From CAWJFP01 sp963842155 (GTDB taxonomy: Bacteria; Pseudomonadota; Alphaproteobacteria; JACZXZ01), in contig CAWJFP010000014.1 in NCBI GenBank assembly GCA_963842155.1, positions 62,001 through 126,000 on the forward strand: 64,000 bases of DNA, written 5' to 3'. The translations under genes were made by a program, and so were the position numbers. Shown here in pieces: positions 19,644 through 28,945 of this stretch; positions within the stretch are counted from its first letter, which is position 1, and each line of letters starts with the position of its first letter. The notes under the pieces are model-generated. The model had not been told where the DNA came from. It made no database searches and saw only the letters and a list, made by a program, of their open reading frames with translations.

Positions 19644-19979
19644 GCGCCTGCTCCTGATTCCGTGAGACAGCTCTCGGGCGAGTGGGACACGAACGACAGC
19701 GGCGAGTCTCCGGCTCGCGCAGAAAGACCCCCGCTCCGGCGCAACGGCGCATGAGCGGCAAGCTTGCTCTCATTCTTATTCTTCTCAGACGCCAGATGCG
19801 ATGATTTATTCCTTTGCGGTCCGGCGCCTATCGAGCTCGGCCTAAGCCATTGAACGATCGCAGCAACGGGGAATAAATTCGTCCTATGCGAAGTCGATAG
19901 TTCAAACGCCAATCCCGTCGTGAAGCGTGATCTCCGTCGCGCGCCATCCAGGATTTTCGCAAAGAGATCTCCAGGCTCC
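19644..19979. promoter_or_regulatory. Divergent region between gnd operon and GH15 gene
   Basis: 336 bases without a gene. Both flanking genes point outward, so their promoters must lie here. The part at about 19770-19880 is richer in A and T than the surroundings. I could not fix a -35/-10 pair or an operator. Confidence 0.35.
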
Positions 19980-21819
19980 ATGCCCTCGCCTGCCCAAATT
20001 CCCGCCCGCATCGAAGACTACGCGCTGATCGGCAACTGCGAGACAGCGGCGCTGGTCTCGCGCACGGGGTCCATCGACTGGCTCTGCCTGCCGCGCTTCG
20101 ATTCCGCCGCTTGCATGGCGGCGCTCTTGGGCGACTCGCGCCATGGCCGCTGGCTCATCGGGAGCGCCGCGAAGCCCCGCCGCATCGCCCGGCGATACCG
20201 CGAGCGCACGCTCGTCCTCGAGACCGAGATCCGCACTTCGACGGGCGAGGTTCGCCTCACGGAATGTATGTCGCGCCTCGACGGCCGATGCCTGCTCGTC
20301 CGTCTGCTGCGCGGGCTGCATGGCCGGGTTCGAATGGAGATGGAGCTTGTGCTGCGCTTCGACTATGGCGCCTATGCGCCTTGGGTGACGCGGCTAGAGG
20401 ACGGCCGGCTCAATGCGATCGCCGGCCCGGATCGCATCATGCTCGATACGAGCGTGGAGATCGCGGGCAAGGATATGCGGACGATCTCCGAATTCGAGAT
20501 CGCTGCCGGCGAGGAGATACCCTTCGTGCTCTCCTGGTCGCCGTCACATCTGCCGGCGCAACCCAAGATCGACGCCCGCAGGGAGATCGAGGAGATCAGC
20601 GCGCAGTGGCGCCGCTGGTCCGAGCCCTACCGGGACGGCGGGGGCAAATGGTCGGAGGCGGTGCTTCGCTCGGTGATCACTCTCAAGGCGCTCACACATT
20701 TCGAAACCGGCGGCATCGTCGCGGCACCGACCACCTCGCTGCCGGAGCGGCTCGGCGGATCGCGCAATTGGGATTACCGCTTCTGCTGGATCAGGGACGC
20801 GACATTCACGCTCTATGCGCTTCTGGAGGCGGGCTTCCGCGAGGAGGCCAAGGCGTGGCGCGAATGGCTCTTGCGCGCCGTGGCGGGGCAGCCCCTCCAA
20901 GATGCAGACTGTCTACGGCGTGGCGGGGGAGCGGCTGCTGCCGGAATGGGAGGTCGGGTGGCTGCCCGGCTATCAGGGCTCGGCGCCGGTCCGCGTCGGC
21001 AACGGCGCCTTCAGCCAGCTTCAGCTCGACGTCTATGGCGAGCTTGCCGACGCGCTCTACCAGGGTCGCAAGATGGGGCTGGGCCGCGCGCCGGCGGCCT
21101 GGGACATGACCCTCAACCTCATCGAATATCTTGAGAATATCTGGCGCGAGCCCGATGAGGGCATCTGGGAGATCCGCGGCAAGCCGCAGCATTTCACCCA
21201 TTCCAAGGTGATGGCGTGGGTCGCTTTCGACCGCGCCGTGCGGGGGATCGAGGAGTTCGGGCTCGAAGGGCCGATCGACCGCTGGCGCGCGCTGCGCGAT
21301 ACCATGCATCGCGAGATTTGCGCCGCCGGCTTCGATGGCAAGATCAATTCCTTCGTCCAGCATTACGGTTCGCGCGAGCTCGACGCGAGCCTCCTGCTGC
21401 TGCCGCTGGTGGGCTTTCTGCCGCATGACGATCCGCGTATCCGCGGCACCGTCGCGGCGATCGAGAAGCGACTTGTGGTGGACGGCTTCGTACGGCGCTA
21501 CGAGACGGCGAACGGCGTCGACGGCTTGCCGCCCGGCGAGGGAGTCTTCCTCGCCTGCAGCTTCTGGCTCGCCGACAACTACGTTCTGCAGGGCCGCAAG
21601 CGGGACGCGCGGCGGCTCTTCCAGCGCCTTCTATCGATCAGGAACGACGTGGGCCTCCTCGCCGAGGAATATGACCCCGTCGCCGGGCGCCAGATGGGGA
21701 ACTTTCCGCAGGCCTTCTCTCATGTCGCCCTCGTCAACACCGCCTACAACCTCGAGAAGGCGGCGAGCCCCGCGCGGCGCCGGGGAAAGCAGAAGCCGGA
21801 AAGGACAAGACAAAGATGA
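19980..21819 (+). CDS. Glycoside hydrolase family 15 protein (glucoamylase/trehalase-like), one frameshift
   Basis: GH15 enzyme hydrolysing alpha-glucosidic bonds, 612 residues after correction. It begins IEDYALIGNCETAALVSRTGSIDWLCLPRFDS, the typical start of bacterial GH15 proteins. The catalytic (alpha/alpha)6 domain contains GSRNWDYRFCWIRDATFTLYAL around 275 and PPGEGVFLACSFWLADNYVLQGR near 525. The frame breaks in the GGGG run at 20885-20888, one G too many; before it the protein reads LLRAVAG, after it SPSKMQTVYGVAGERLLPEWE. No signal peptide, so it is cytoplasmic, and trehalose or glycogen-derived glucan is the likely substrate. It is divergent from gnd-zwf-pgl, which would use the released glucose. 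Confidence 0.85.
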
Positions 21820-21843
21820 AAAGCCGAACTCGGCGCCGACAGC

Positions 21844-22026
21844 ATGCGCGGCCTGCCGGCGGAAATCCTGACCGATCTCCGCTTGCTATTCTCCTTCCTC
21901 GTGCTCGGCCTGATCCTATTGCTCTCGGTTGCGGCCTTGCTTACCAGCACGTTCGTGCTCGCGATCGAGCGCCGCATGCATCGCAGGATTCCCTGGGGCG
22001 GCGGCAGGACGCGAGAGGAGACCTGA
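21844..22026 (+). CDS. Small single-pass membrane protein, hypothetical
   Basis: 60 residues with one hydrophobic helix (LLFSFLVLGLILLLSVAALL) and a basic C-terminal tail. It starts 24 bases after the GH15 stop, without a clear Shine-Dalgarno. Not recognised; it may be translated with GH15 or may be spurious. Confidence 0.4.
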   Translation: MRGLPAEILTDLRLLFSFLVLGLILLLSVAALLTSTFVLAIERRMHRRIPWGGGRTREET

Positions 22027-22034
22027 CGCTCGTC

Positions 22035-23207
22035 CTACGGCCCGCCATAGAGCCAGGCCAAGCCCTCGTAATTCCGCTCCGGCGGCCGTCCTCCGAAGAC
22101 CTGGTTGCGCAGGAGACGATAGACGCCCTTGGCGTGGTAGATCTCGCCCAGCATGCGCGACGACCATTGCACCCGCGCGGTGCGTACGATTCTCGCCTGC
22201 TGATAGGCGAGGAAGGCCGCCGGGAAATCGCCCTGGGCGGCGGCGGCGATCTCGGCCAGCGCCACCGCATCCTCCAACGCCATGCAGGCGCCTTGCGCGA
22301 AATATTGCAGCATCGGATGAGCCGCATCGCCGAGCAGCGTGGCGCGGCCCTTGCTCCAATTCTCGACCGGCTCGCGATCGCACAGCACCCAATAGCGCCA
22401 ACTCGACGGCTTCTCCAGGATCGAGCGCGGCTTGGCGACGACGTCGCGGAAGGCATGCAGAATCTCGTCGCGGCTGCCGGGCTCGTTCGTGGCCGGCTTC
22501 TCCGCGCTGCTGTGGAAGGTGGCGACGATATTGAAGAGCTTCCAGCCGCGTAGAGGATAATGGACGAGATGGGTATTTGGCCCGGCCCAAAGCGTCGCCG
22601 CGTTCCAGCGTAAATCTGCGGGCATCTCCTCGATCGGCAGCACGGCGCGGTAGGTGGTATGGCCCGCCACGCGCGGCTCTCCGTCGCCCACGATCGCCTC
22701 GCGTATCCGCGAGCGCAGCCCGTCGGCGCCTATAAGCGCATCGCCCTTGTAGCGCGTGCCTGGATCCGTCCAGACCTCGATCCCTCCCGCCGTCTCCTCG
22801 AAACCGGTCACGCGCTGCCGACTGAAGAGGGCTATCATCGGCGTGGCGCGACAGCCTTGCAGCAGCAAGTCGTGAAGATCGCCGCGATGGATGACGGCGT
22901 AGGGATTGCCGAAGCGCTTGCGGAAGGGCTCGTCCACCGGAATATCGACGATCTCCTCGCCCGACAGGCTGTCCATCATCACCAGCCGGTCGATGAAGAC
23001 CGCGTTGGCGCGCAAGGCGTTCCCGAGGCCGAGCCGATCGAGGGCGCGGAAGGCGTTTGGGCCGAGCTGTATGCCGGCGCCGATCTCGCGAAACTCCTCG
23101 CCCTGCTCCAGGACCGTTGCGCGAAAGCCCTGCTTGGCGAGAGCGAGTGCGACAGCGAGGCCGCCGATCCCGCCGCCGACGATGATGAACGAAGCGCCGT
23201 CCGTCAT
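22035..23207 (-). CDS. FAD-dependent aromatic hydroxylase, 3-hydroxybenzoate 6-hydroxylase/salicylate hydroxylase family
   Basis: 390-residue flavoprotein monooxygenase. The FAD dinucleotide motif is FIIVGGGIGGLAVALALAKQG at the N-terminus, DG-type IGADGLRSRIREAI lies near 155, and the second FAD motif GRATLLGDAAHPMLQYFAQG near 290. EIGAGIQLGPNAFRALDRLGLG and the C-terminal RLLRNQVFGG are close in form to 3-hydroxybenzoate 6-hydroxylases, which make gentisate; salicylate hydroxylase is the main alternative. It stands alone on this strand and is divergent from the HbpS-like gene. No gentisate dioxygenase is visible in the window. Confidence 0.8.
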   Translation of the reverse strand: MTDGASFIIVGGGIGGLAVALALAKQGFRATVLEQGEEFREIGAGIQLGPNAFRALDRLGLGNALRANAVFIDRLVMMDSLSGEEIVDIPVDEPFRKRFGNPYAVIHRGDLHDLLLQGCRATPMIALFSRQRVTGFEETAGGIEVWTDPGTRYKGDALIGADGLRSRIREAIVGDGEPRVAGHTTYRAVLPIEEMPADLRWNAATLWAGPNTHLVHYPLRGWKLFNIVATFHSSAEKPATNEPGSRDEILHAFRDVVAKPRSILEKPSSWRYWVLCDREPVENWSKGRATLLGDAAHPMLQYFAQGACMALEDAVALAEIAAAAQGDFPAAFLAYQQARIVRTARVQWSSRMLGEIYHAKGVYRLLRNQVFGGRPPERNYEGLAWLYGGP

Positions 23208-23289
23208 TACTGCCCATCCGCGAGAAGGGACCTAACGGCCCGAGGCGGATTGCGATAGGCTGGCGGGTTCAGTTCGTCAAGGAGGGCCC

Positions 23290-23688
23290 ATGCGCAACAG
23301 ACCATGCCTCACCGCCGCCGACGTGCAGAAAATCATGGCTGCCTGCAAGGCGGAGGCGGAGAAGAACAAATGGATCGTCTCGATCGCCGTCGTCGACAGC
23401 GGCGGCTTCCTGCTTCATCTCGAGCGCATGGACGGCGCCGGGCCGCTGACGGCGGAGGTGGCGGCGGGCAAGGCGCGCACTGCGGGCCTCACCGGGCGAC
23501 CCACGAAATTCTGGGAAGAGCGCGTGAAGGAGCGGCCGGTCTTCCTGAAGTTCCCCATGAGCCTGCCGATCCAGGGCGGCGTTCCGATCATCCACCAGGG
23601 CGATTGCGTGGGCGCCGTCGGTGTCTCGGGCGTTCAATCCAGCGAGGACGAGCAGATCGCCAATGCCGGAATAGCGGCTCTCGTCTGA
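23290..23688 (+). CDS. HbpS/GlcG-family heme-binding-type protein
   Basis: 132-residue protein of the GlcG/HbpS (DUF336) family, starting CLTAADVQKIMAACKAEAEKN, with VSIAVVDSGGFLLHLERMDGA and a C-terminal GGVPIIHQGDCVGAVGVSG. The fold binds heme in Streptomyces HbpS, but the role in most bacteria is unsettled. Members often sit beside oxidoreductase or catabolic genes, as here, next to an aromatic hydroxylase. No signal peptide. AAGGAGGG precedes the ATG by 3-4 bases. It converges with the FecR-domain gene. Confidence 0.8.
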   Translation: MRNRPCLTAADVQKIMAACKAEAEKNKWIVSIAVVDSGGFLLHLERMDGAGPLTAEVAAGKARTAGLTGRPTKFWEERVKERPVFLKFPMSLPIQGGVPIIHQGDCVGAVGVSGVQSSEDEQIANAGIAALV

Positions 23689-23703
23689 GCGGATCGGCCG
23701 GGT

Positions 23704-24504
23704 TTACGGGCCGGCGGTCGGCGTGTGGAAATGGCTCGTGCTCAGGCCGCCGGTTGCGCCGTTCTGCATGGCTGTCCCCGTGTTGATGGGGGGGAGGCCA
23801 TTGAGGCCCGCGGCGTTCCTGTTGTCGGGGATGTCGAGGTCCGGCGCATCGGAGCCGACGTTTGAACCTGGCGGGCCCTGGAACTGCAGCAGCAAATCCG
23901 CCATGAATTCCCCCGACACGGGCGAGGGCGAGGACGGCGCTTGCCCTGCGCCGGCGACCGTTATCTCATAGCCCGGCTTCCGCGCGCATTCCGTGGCGCC
24001 GCCGGCGGTCACGCAGAGATGATAGCCATAGGCGAAAATCGCCCTCGTGCCGCCGTCCGGCGCGACGATGAGGTAGCCGATGCCGCCCCGGACGCTGACA
24101 ACGCTGCTCGGCGTGTTGAAGGTGACGTCCGATTGCTTGCTGATGCGGCCGCCGACATAACGCAGCAGACCCTTGCTGATCGTCGCGGCCATTTTGCCCC
24201 TGCCCGCGGCCGGATCGTAGACGAAATTGTCGATCACGACATCCGAGTTGGGCGCCACGGTCAGCGAGGATTGGTCGATGAACAGGAGCTGCACCTGTCC
24301 GCGGCCCTGCGTCGCAATCCGCTCCATATGCAGAACATCGTTGCCGACATGGAGCGTGCGTGTCGGTTGCGCCTGCGGCTGACCCATCGCGTCCGGGGTG
24401 ACCGCCGCGGCCACACCCACTTTCGCGTCGCCGGCAATCGCCGGAACCGCCGCGCCGGCAAGGCCGACGGCGAGAATCGCGAGTCCAATGCGCATGGCTT
24501 GCAT
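23704..24504 (-). CDS. Exported FecR-domain protein
   Basis: 266 residues with a signal peptide (MQAMRIGLAILAVGLAGAAVPAIAG). A FecR-type beta domain follows at about 50-160, with GRGQVQLLFIDQSSLTVAPNSDVVIDNFVYD and TPSSVVSVRGG. The C-terminal third is Pro/Gly/Asn-rich and probably disordered. Unlike true FecR anti-sigma proteins it has no transmembrane helix or cytoplasmic domain, so it is a periplasmic or surface FecR-fold protein. AGGAG precedes ATG 24504. It lies 160 bases after the response-regulator gene on the same strand, so it may belong to its operon or be a target. Confidence 0.75.
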   Translation of the reverse strand: MQAMRIGLAILAVGLAGAAVPAIAGDAKVGVAAAVTPDAMGQPQAQPTRTLHVGNDVLHMERIATQGRGQVQLLFIDQSSLTVAPNSDVVIDNFVYDPAAGRGKMAATISKGLLRYVGGRISKQSDVTFNTPSSVVSVRGGIGYLIVAPDGGTRAIFAYGYHLCVTAGGATECARKPGYEITVAGAGQAPSSPSPVSGEFMADLLLQFQGPPGSNVGSDAPDLDIPDNRNAAGLNGLPPINTGTAMQNGATGGLSTSHFHTPTAGP

Positions 24505-24664
24505 GGCCGAACTCCTCAAGATTGAAGCAAGTGTCGCTTCATGCTTTAGGCTACGCTAATCCCTTTGGTCGCAAAAGTCAGTGATTGCGATCACAGAGAG
24601 GGACGGCAGCCTGGAGGAGATGCGTTAACGGCGCGTCAATAGCCTGGACCAGCCTGGCTGCGCC

Positions 24665-25327
24665 TCATCGTTCGGGCGATATCAGCCCGTGTTTTATGGC
24701 GTAGCGAACCAGCCCAGCGACATCATGGATCGCGAGTCGCTTCATCAGGCTTGCGCGGTGAGTCTCGATGGTCTTGACGCTGGTGTCGAGCACCGCCGCG
24801 ATTTGCTTGGTCGACTTGCCCTCGGCGATGAGCTGAAGAATTTCGCGCTGGCGCGGCGAGAGCCGCTCGAGCGGCGTGATCTCGTCGGCGACCTGGGTGA
24901 GATAATCGTCGATGACGCGCTTCGAGATCGCCGGGCTGAGAAAGAGCTCGCCGCGCGTGACCGCCTCGACGGCGAATTCGAGCTCGCGTGGCGCGGCCTC
25001 CTTGAGGATGTAGCCACGGGCGCCGGCGCGCAGCGCCTGAATGACATACTCGTCGTTCGAATGCATCGAGAGGATGATGACGTGAGGGCCTGGAAATTCC
25101 TTGGCGATCTGGCGCGTCGCCTCGATGCCGTTGAGATTGGGCATCGAGATGTCCATGAGCACGATGGTGGGCCGATGCTCGACGATCTGCGCGAGCGCTT
25201 CGCGCCCGTTATCCGCCTCCGCCACCACCTCGATGTTGGGAGAGCCTTCGAGAAGCGCGCGCAAGCCCGCGCGAATGAGCCTGTGGTCCTCGACCAGCAA
25301 CAGCCGGATAGGCTTCTTCTCGCTCAT
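24665..25327 (-). CDS. NarL/FixJ-family response regulator
   Basis: 220-residue two-component regulator. The receiver domain (about 8-125) has the acidic pair in LLVEDHRLIRAG, the phospho-acceptor Asp in VLMDISMPNLNGIEA and the conserved Lys in GYILKEAAP. The LuxR-type helix-turn-helix (about 150-215) has LSPRQREILQLIAEGKSTKQIAAVL and VKTIETHRASLMKRL. It follows the histidine kinase gene by 31 bases on the same strand and is almost certainly its partner. Targets are unknown; the FecR-domain gene downstream is a candidate. Confidence 0.9.
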   Translation of the reverse strand: MSEKKPIRLLLVEDHRLIRAGLRALLEGSPNIEVVAEADNGREALAQIVEHRPTIVLMDISMPNLNGIEATRQIAKEFPGPHVIILSMHSNDEYVIQALRAGARGYILKEAAPRELEFAVEAVTRGELFLSPAISKRVIDDYLTQVADEITPLERLSPRQREILQLIAEGKSTKQIAAVLDTSVKTIETHRASLMKRLAIHDVAGLVRYAIKHGLISPER

Positions 25328-25358
25328 CGCATGCGCCCGCTCTGTCGACCGATGGAAA

Positions 25359-27311
25359 TCACGATCGCCGCCGCCTCGGCGCCTTGCCAGCGGCGGATTT
25401 TCCAGCGTGCGCGGAATCTTCGGCGAGGCCGATCAAGGGAAATTCGGCCTTGATGCAGGTGCCCTTGCCGGGGGCGGCGTCGATATCGATCTGCCCGCCG
25501 AGGAGCCGCGCGCGCTCCTGCATGCCGAGAAGCCCATGGCTTCGCCCATGCTGCAGGTTCTCCCGCGCCTCGACGGGATCGAAGCCGATCCCGTCATCCT
25601 TGACCTCCAGCTCGATCTTGGTTCCGCTATGGCTGACCGTGAGCTTGACATGCTTGGCCTTGGAATGACGCGCGATATTGGTCAAGGCCTCTTGGGCGAT
25701 GCGGAAGCAGGCGGTCTCGATGGGCGGCGGGGCGCGCGTCGGCGTGCCCGCCTCCATCAGATCGATCACCACCCCGGTGCGTTCCGCCTGGCGCCTCGTG
25801 TACCAGCGCAGCGCCGGCATCAATCCGAAATCGTCCAGGATCGACGGACGCAGGGCCAGCGACATGTCGCGGATTTCCTGGATAAGCTGCGCCACGATCT
25901 CGATGCTCTCGCCGATGCGCGGCATCTTGGCGAAGGCGGGAGCACTGCGCTGCAAGCCCTCGAGATTGATCTTGAGCGCGGTGAGCGATTGGCCGATCTC
26001 GTCGTGAAGTTCGAGCGCGATGTGCCGCCGCTCGATCTCCTGAAGGTCGATGAGCCGCGCGGAGAGCGACTTCAGCCGCTCGGCATATAGACGCAGCGCC
26101 GCTTCCGCGCGCACGCGCTCGGTGACGTCCCGCACCACCTTCGCGAAGCCGCGCAGGCTTCCCGACTCGTCGTAGAGCGTCGTGACCACGACATTGGCCA
26201 TGAAGCGGCTGCCGTCCTTACGCAAGCGCCAGCTGGTGTCCTCGACTCCACCGTCTCTGCTGGCAAGCTCGAGCTGCCGCGCGGGCTTGCCCAGCTTCGC
26301 GTCCTCGCTCGGGTAAAAGCACGAGAAATGCTTGCCGAGAATCTCGTTCGAGCCGTAGCCGGTGATACGCTCCGCCCCCTCGTTCCAGCTCATGACGCGA
26401 CCTTGCGGATCGAGCATGAAGATGGCGTAGTCCTTGACGCCGGCGATCAGGAGTCGAAACCGCTGCTCGCTGTCGCGCAATGCCTCCGCGACGCGCTCGC
26501 GCTCCGTCACGTCGCGGGTGATTTTGGAAAATCCGCGGAGCTCGCCCGTCTCCTCGAACAGCGCCGTCAGCACGACATTCGCCCAGAAGCGCGAGCCGTC
26601 CTTGCGCACGCGCCATCCGGTGCTCTCCACGCGCCCCTCGGCGCGCGCCCGCTCGAGCTGAAGCTCGGGCTTGCCGGCCTCGATATCCGCTTGCGGATAG
26701 AAGCACGAGAAGTGTTGGCCGATTATTTCGTCGGAGCGATAGCCCTTGATGCGCGCCGCGCCCTCGTTCCAGCTCACCACGCGGCCGTCCGGATCCAGCA
26801 TGAATATGGCGTAGTCCTTGACGCCGGCGACCAGCAGGCGGAAGCGCTGCTCGCTCTCCCGCAGCGCGTCCTCGGCGCGCTTGCTCTCGGTGATGTCGCT
26901 GAGCGAGCCCGCCATGCGGTAGATTCGGCCGCCGGCGTCGCGCCGCGCGGTCGCGCGGTCAAGCACCCAACGGTAGCTTCCGTCGATATGCCGAACCCGG
27001 TATTGCAAGCTGAAATGGTTGCCTTTGCTCTTGAAGAGATCGCTGATCGCCTTCAAGTAGCGCGCGCGGTCCTCGTCATGGATGAAGTCGGGCCAATCCC
27101 GCGCCGACGCCATCCGGTCCACCGGCCGGAGGCCGAGAATCTCCTGTACGCGCCTCGAGCGGAAAACGCCATCCGAAGCCGCGTCCCAATCCCATAGCCC
27201 ATCGTTCGCACCCTCGATGGCGAGAGCGTAAGGGTTTTCCTGGGGCGTCTCGTTTTCAATCGGTTTTGGCCTTTCTAGCCGCCGCTTCTCGCCGGGCGTT
27301 CGCCTTGCCAT
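25359..27311 (-). CDS. Soluble multi-PAS histidine kinase (NarL-pathway type)
   Basis: 650 residues, with no transmembrane segment. Three PAS domains come in a row: PAS1 about 25-145 (NDGLWDWDAASDGVFRS, PAS_3 fold), PAS2 about 150-275 and PAS3 about 280-400. PAS2 and PAS3 are close copies of each other (VKDYAIFMLDP..GRV.SWNEGA.RI.GY). A HisKA_3 domain follows with the phospho-acceptor His in HIALELHDEIGQSLTALKIN, then an HATPase domain with NIARHSKAKHVKL and GIGFDP / HGLLGMQERARLLGG. Cytoplasmic PAS sensors of this kind usually bind heme, flavin or small ligands; the ligand cannot be told. It is paired with the NarL-type regulator immediately downstream. Confidence 0.9.
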   Translation of the reverse strand: MARRTPGEKRRLERPKPIENETPQENPYALAIEGANDGLWDWDAASDGVFRSRRVQEILGLRPVDRMASARDWPDFIHDEDRARYLKAISDLFKSKGNHFSLQYRVRHIDGSYRWVLDRATARRDAGGRIYRMAGSLSDITESKRAEDALRESEQRFRLLVAGVKDYAIFMLDPDGRVVSWNEGAARIKGYRSDEIIGQHFSCFYPQADIEAGKPELQLERARAEGRVESTGWRVRKDGSRFWANVVLTALFEETGELRGFSKITRDVTERERVAEALRDSEQRFRLLIAGVKDYAIFMLDPQGRVMSWNEGAERITGYGSNEILGKHFSCFYPSEDAKLGKPARQLELASRDGGVEDTSWRLRKDGSRFMANVVVTTLYDESGSLRGFAKVVRDVTERVRAEAALRLYAERLKSLSARLIDLQEIERRHIALELHDEIGQSLTALKINLEGLQRSAPAFAKMPRIGESIEIVAQLIQEIRDMSLALRPSILDDFGLMPALRWYTRRQAERTGVVIDLMEAGTPTRAPPPIETACFRIAQEALTNIARHSKAKHVKLTVSHSGTKIELEVKDDGIGFDPVEARENLQHGRSHGLLGMQERARLLGGQIDIDAAPGKGTCIKAEFPLIGLAEDSAHAGKSAAGKAPRRRRS

Positions 27312-27840
27312 GAATTCGTCAAGCCTCGATATGCCGACCGCGTCGGCCTTTGAGATGCAATCAGCGACTGCTGAGCCAACGCTGAGATACCAGCGCCAAG
27401 TCGCTCAGTAGTAACGTCTTTTTCGGATACGCCTTATTCCATCTTCAGCCGCCTATTTGATCGAAGCCTTTTCGACTGCCCGAACGCGTCCGGCGACGCG
27501 TTCATAGCCTAGCGCATTGTATACGGCCGCGCGCTTCCAAAACTTCCCCGATGATTTTGGGGTTTTCCCCGAATATTCCGAGCAGGGCAGAGCTGTTAGC
27601 GTGCTGACAACGCAAAAGTCAACCAGACAGCCGCCATGCGCAGAAACAGTCTAACAGCCGTCTACGACAATCCCACGTGCGCCACGCTCCGCCAACTCGT
27701 AGGCATGGCGAGCCGCGGCGGTCTACTTTTCGCGCTGTCGGGCGCGCGCAGGGAGCGCGTCCGGCTGTCATAGAAAGACGAGGAAGCGTCGGCAATACCG
27801 CCAAACAAAGCTGTGCATCGATCCCACGGGAGATCACACA
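27312..27840. promoter_or_regulatory. Divergent intergenic region upstream of the histidine kinase and the winged-helix regulator
   Basis: 529 bases with no credible gene. It holds a GGGGTTTTCCCC palindrome at 27559-27570. The motif TTCCCCGA occurs twice (27544-27551, 27565-27572), 21 bases apart, two helical turns. These could be regulator sites for either flanking gene; no sigma factor boxes were pinned down. Confidence 0.35.
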
Positions 27841-28677
27841 ATGACAAGCGAGACATTGCATTCGATCGAAAGCGCGACCTATCCGCGGGTCCTCGACGAA
27901 GGAATTGCGGATTCGTCGTCGCATTCGCCGATCCACATTGTCCTCGTCGGCGGCGACGATAATTTCCGCAAGGCGCTCTGCAACGATCTGGCCGAGGACG
28001 AGACGGATGTCGTTCGCTTCGCAACCGCCTTGTCGGCCTTCCCCTATCTCGTCGCCGGCAACCGCTGCGACGTGCTCGTGGCGGACCTGAAGGCCTATGA
28101 CCGCTCGGGACTGGAGCTCCTCTTGCAGCTGCAGCGCTCGATCAATCCGCTGCCGGTCGTCATCTTGGCCGAGAACGACGCCCTTCCCCGCGCGGCCTGC
28201 GACGGCACCTACAAGCGCGGCAGCACCGATATCGTGGACAAGTCGCGCGGCCTCAAGATCATCGCCAAGACCATCGAACTCGCGGCGGCGCGCGCCAAGA
28301 CGTCCGAGGAGGCCGTGCTCGAGACGCAAGACCTCGAGATCGGCCCGCTCGCGCTGCGCTTCGACACCCATGCCGCCTTTTGGCACGGCAGACTCGTGCC
28401 TCTCACGGTGACGGAGTTCAAGACGGTCTGGCTGCTGGCGAAGAACTACGGCGACAACGTCTCCTATCGCGAGATTTACGACTTCTTCCGCGGCAAGGAT
28501 TTCGTCGCGGGTCGCGGACCGGAAGGCTACCGCACGAACGTTCGCTCGGTGATCCGCCACATCCGGCGAAAGTTCCGCCAGATGGACGCCGAATTCGCGG
28601 AAATCGAGAATTTCTCCCGCTACGGCTATCGCTGGCGCGCGCCCATGGCGATGGCCTTGCATCGGCATCGGGCCTGA
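27841..28677 (+). CDS. Orphan OmpR/PhoB-type winged-helix regulator with an atypical receiver-like domain
   Basis: 278 residues. The N-terminal part (about 30-150) has a receiver-like layout: HIVLVGGDDNFRKALCNDLAED, a possible phospho-Asp in DVLVADLKAYDRSGLELL, and PVVILAEN. The usual acidic pair is replaced by GGDD. The C-terminal trans_reg_C domain (about 165-270) has VPLTVTEFKTVWLLAKNYGDNVSYREIYDFF and RSVIRHIRRKFRQ, followed by FSRYGYRWRAP, close to the ChvI/PhoB form. No cognate kinase is adjacent. The csbD gene follows after 44 bases on the same strand, so a stress-related role is possible. Confidence 0.75.
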   Translation: MTSETLHSIESATYPRVLDEGIADSSSHSPIHIVLVGGDDNFRKALCNDLAEDETDVVRFATALSAFPYLVAGNRCDVLVADLKAYDRSGLELLLQLQRSINPLPVVILAENDALPRAACDGTYKRGSTDIVDKSRGLKIIAKTIELAAARAKTSEEAVLETQDLEIGPLALRFDTHAAFWHGRLVPLTVTEFKTVWLLAKNYGDNVSYREIYDFFRGKDFVAGRGPEGYRTNVRSVIRHIRRKFRQMDAEFAEIENFSRYGYRWRAPMAMALHRHRA

Positions 28678-28721
28678 ACGCCCGGCCGTCGGTTCCACAA
28701 AAGCAGAGAAAGGAAAGAGTC

Positions 28722-28913
28722 ATGGACAAGGATCGCGTCGCCGGAGCAGCGAAGAAAGTCAAGGGATCCGTCAAGGAAGCGGCGGGCAAGGCCCTGGGCG
28801 ATTCGAAGCTCAAGACGGAAGGCAAGCTCGACAAGGCTGCCGGCAGGGTGCAGAACGCCGTCGGCGGCATGAAGGATGCCGCGAGGGACGCAGGCCGCAA
28901 GCTGAGCAAGTAA
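28722..28913 (+). CDS. CsbD-family stress protein
   Basis: 63-residue, highly charged CsbD-like protein (MDKDRVAGAAKKVKGSVKEA, then LKTEGKLDKAAGRVQNAVG). CsbD proteins are among the most strongly induced general-stress products in many bacteria; the molecular function is unknown. AAAGGAAAG precedes the ATG. The composition (Lys, Ala, Gly, no Cys or Trp) fits an intrinsically disordered or helical protein. Confidence 0.9.
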   Translation: MDKDRVAGAAKKVKGSVKEAAGKALGDSKLKTEGKLDKAAGRVQNAVGGMKDAARDAGRKLSK

Positions 28914-28945
28914 TCTCCAGCACGCAGCTTGGGCGCGGCGTCGGT

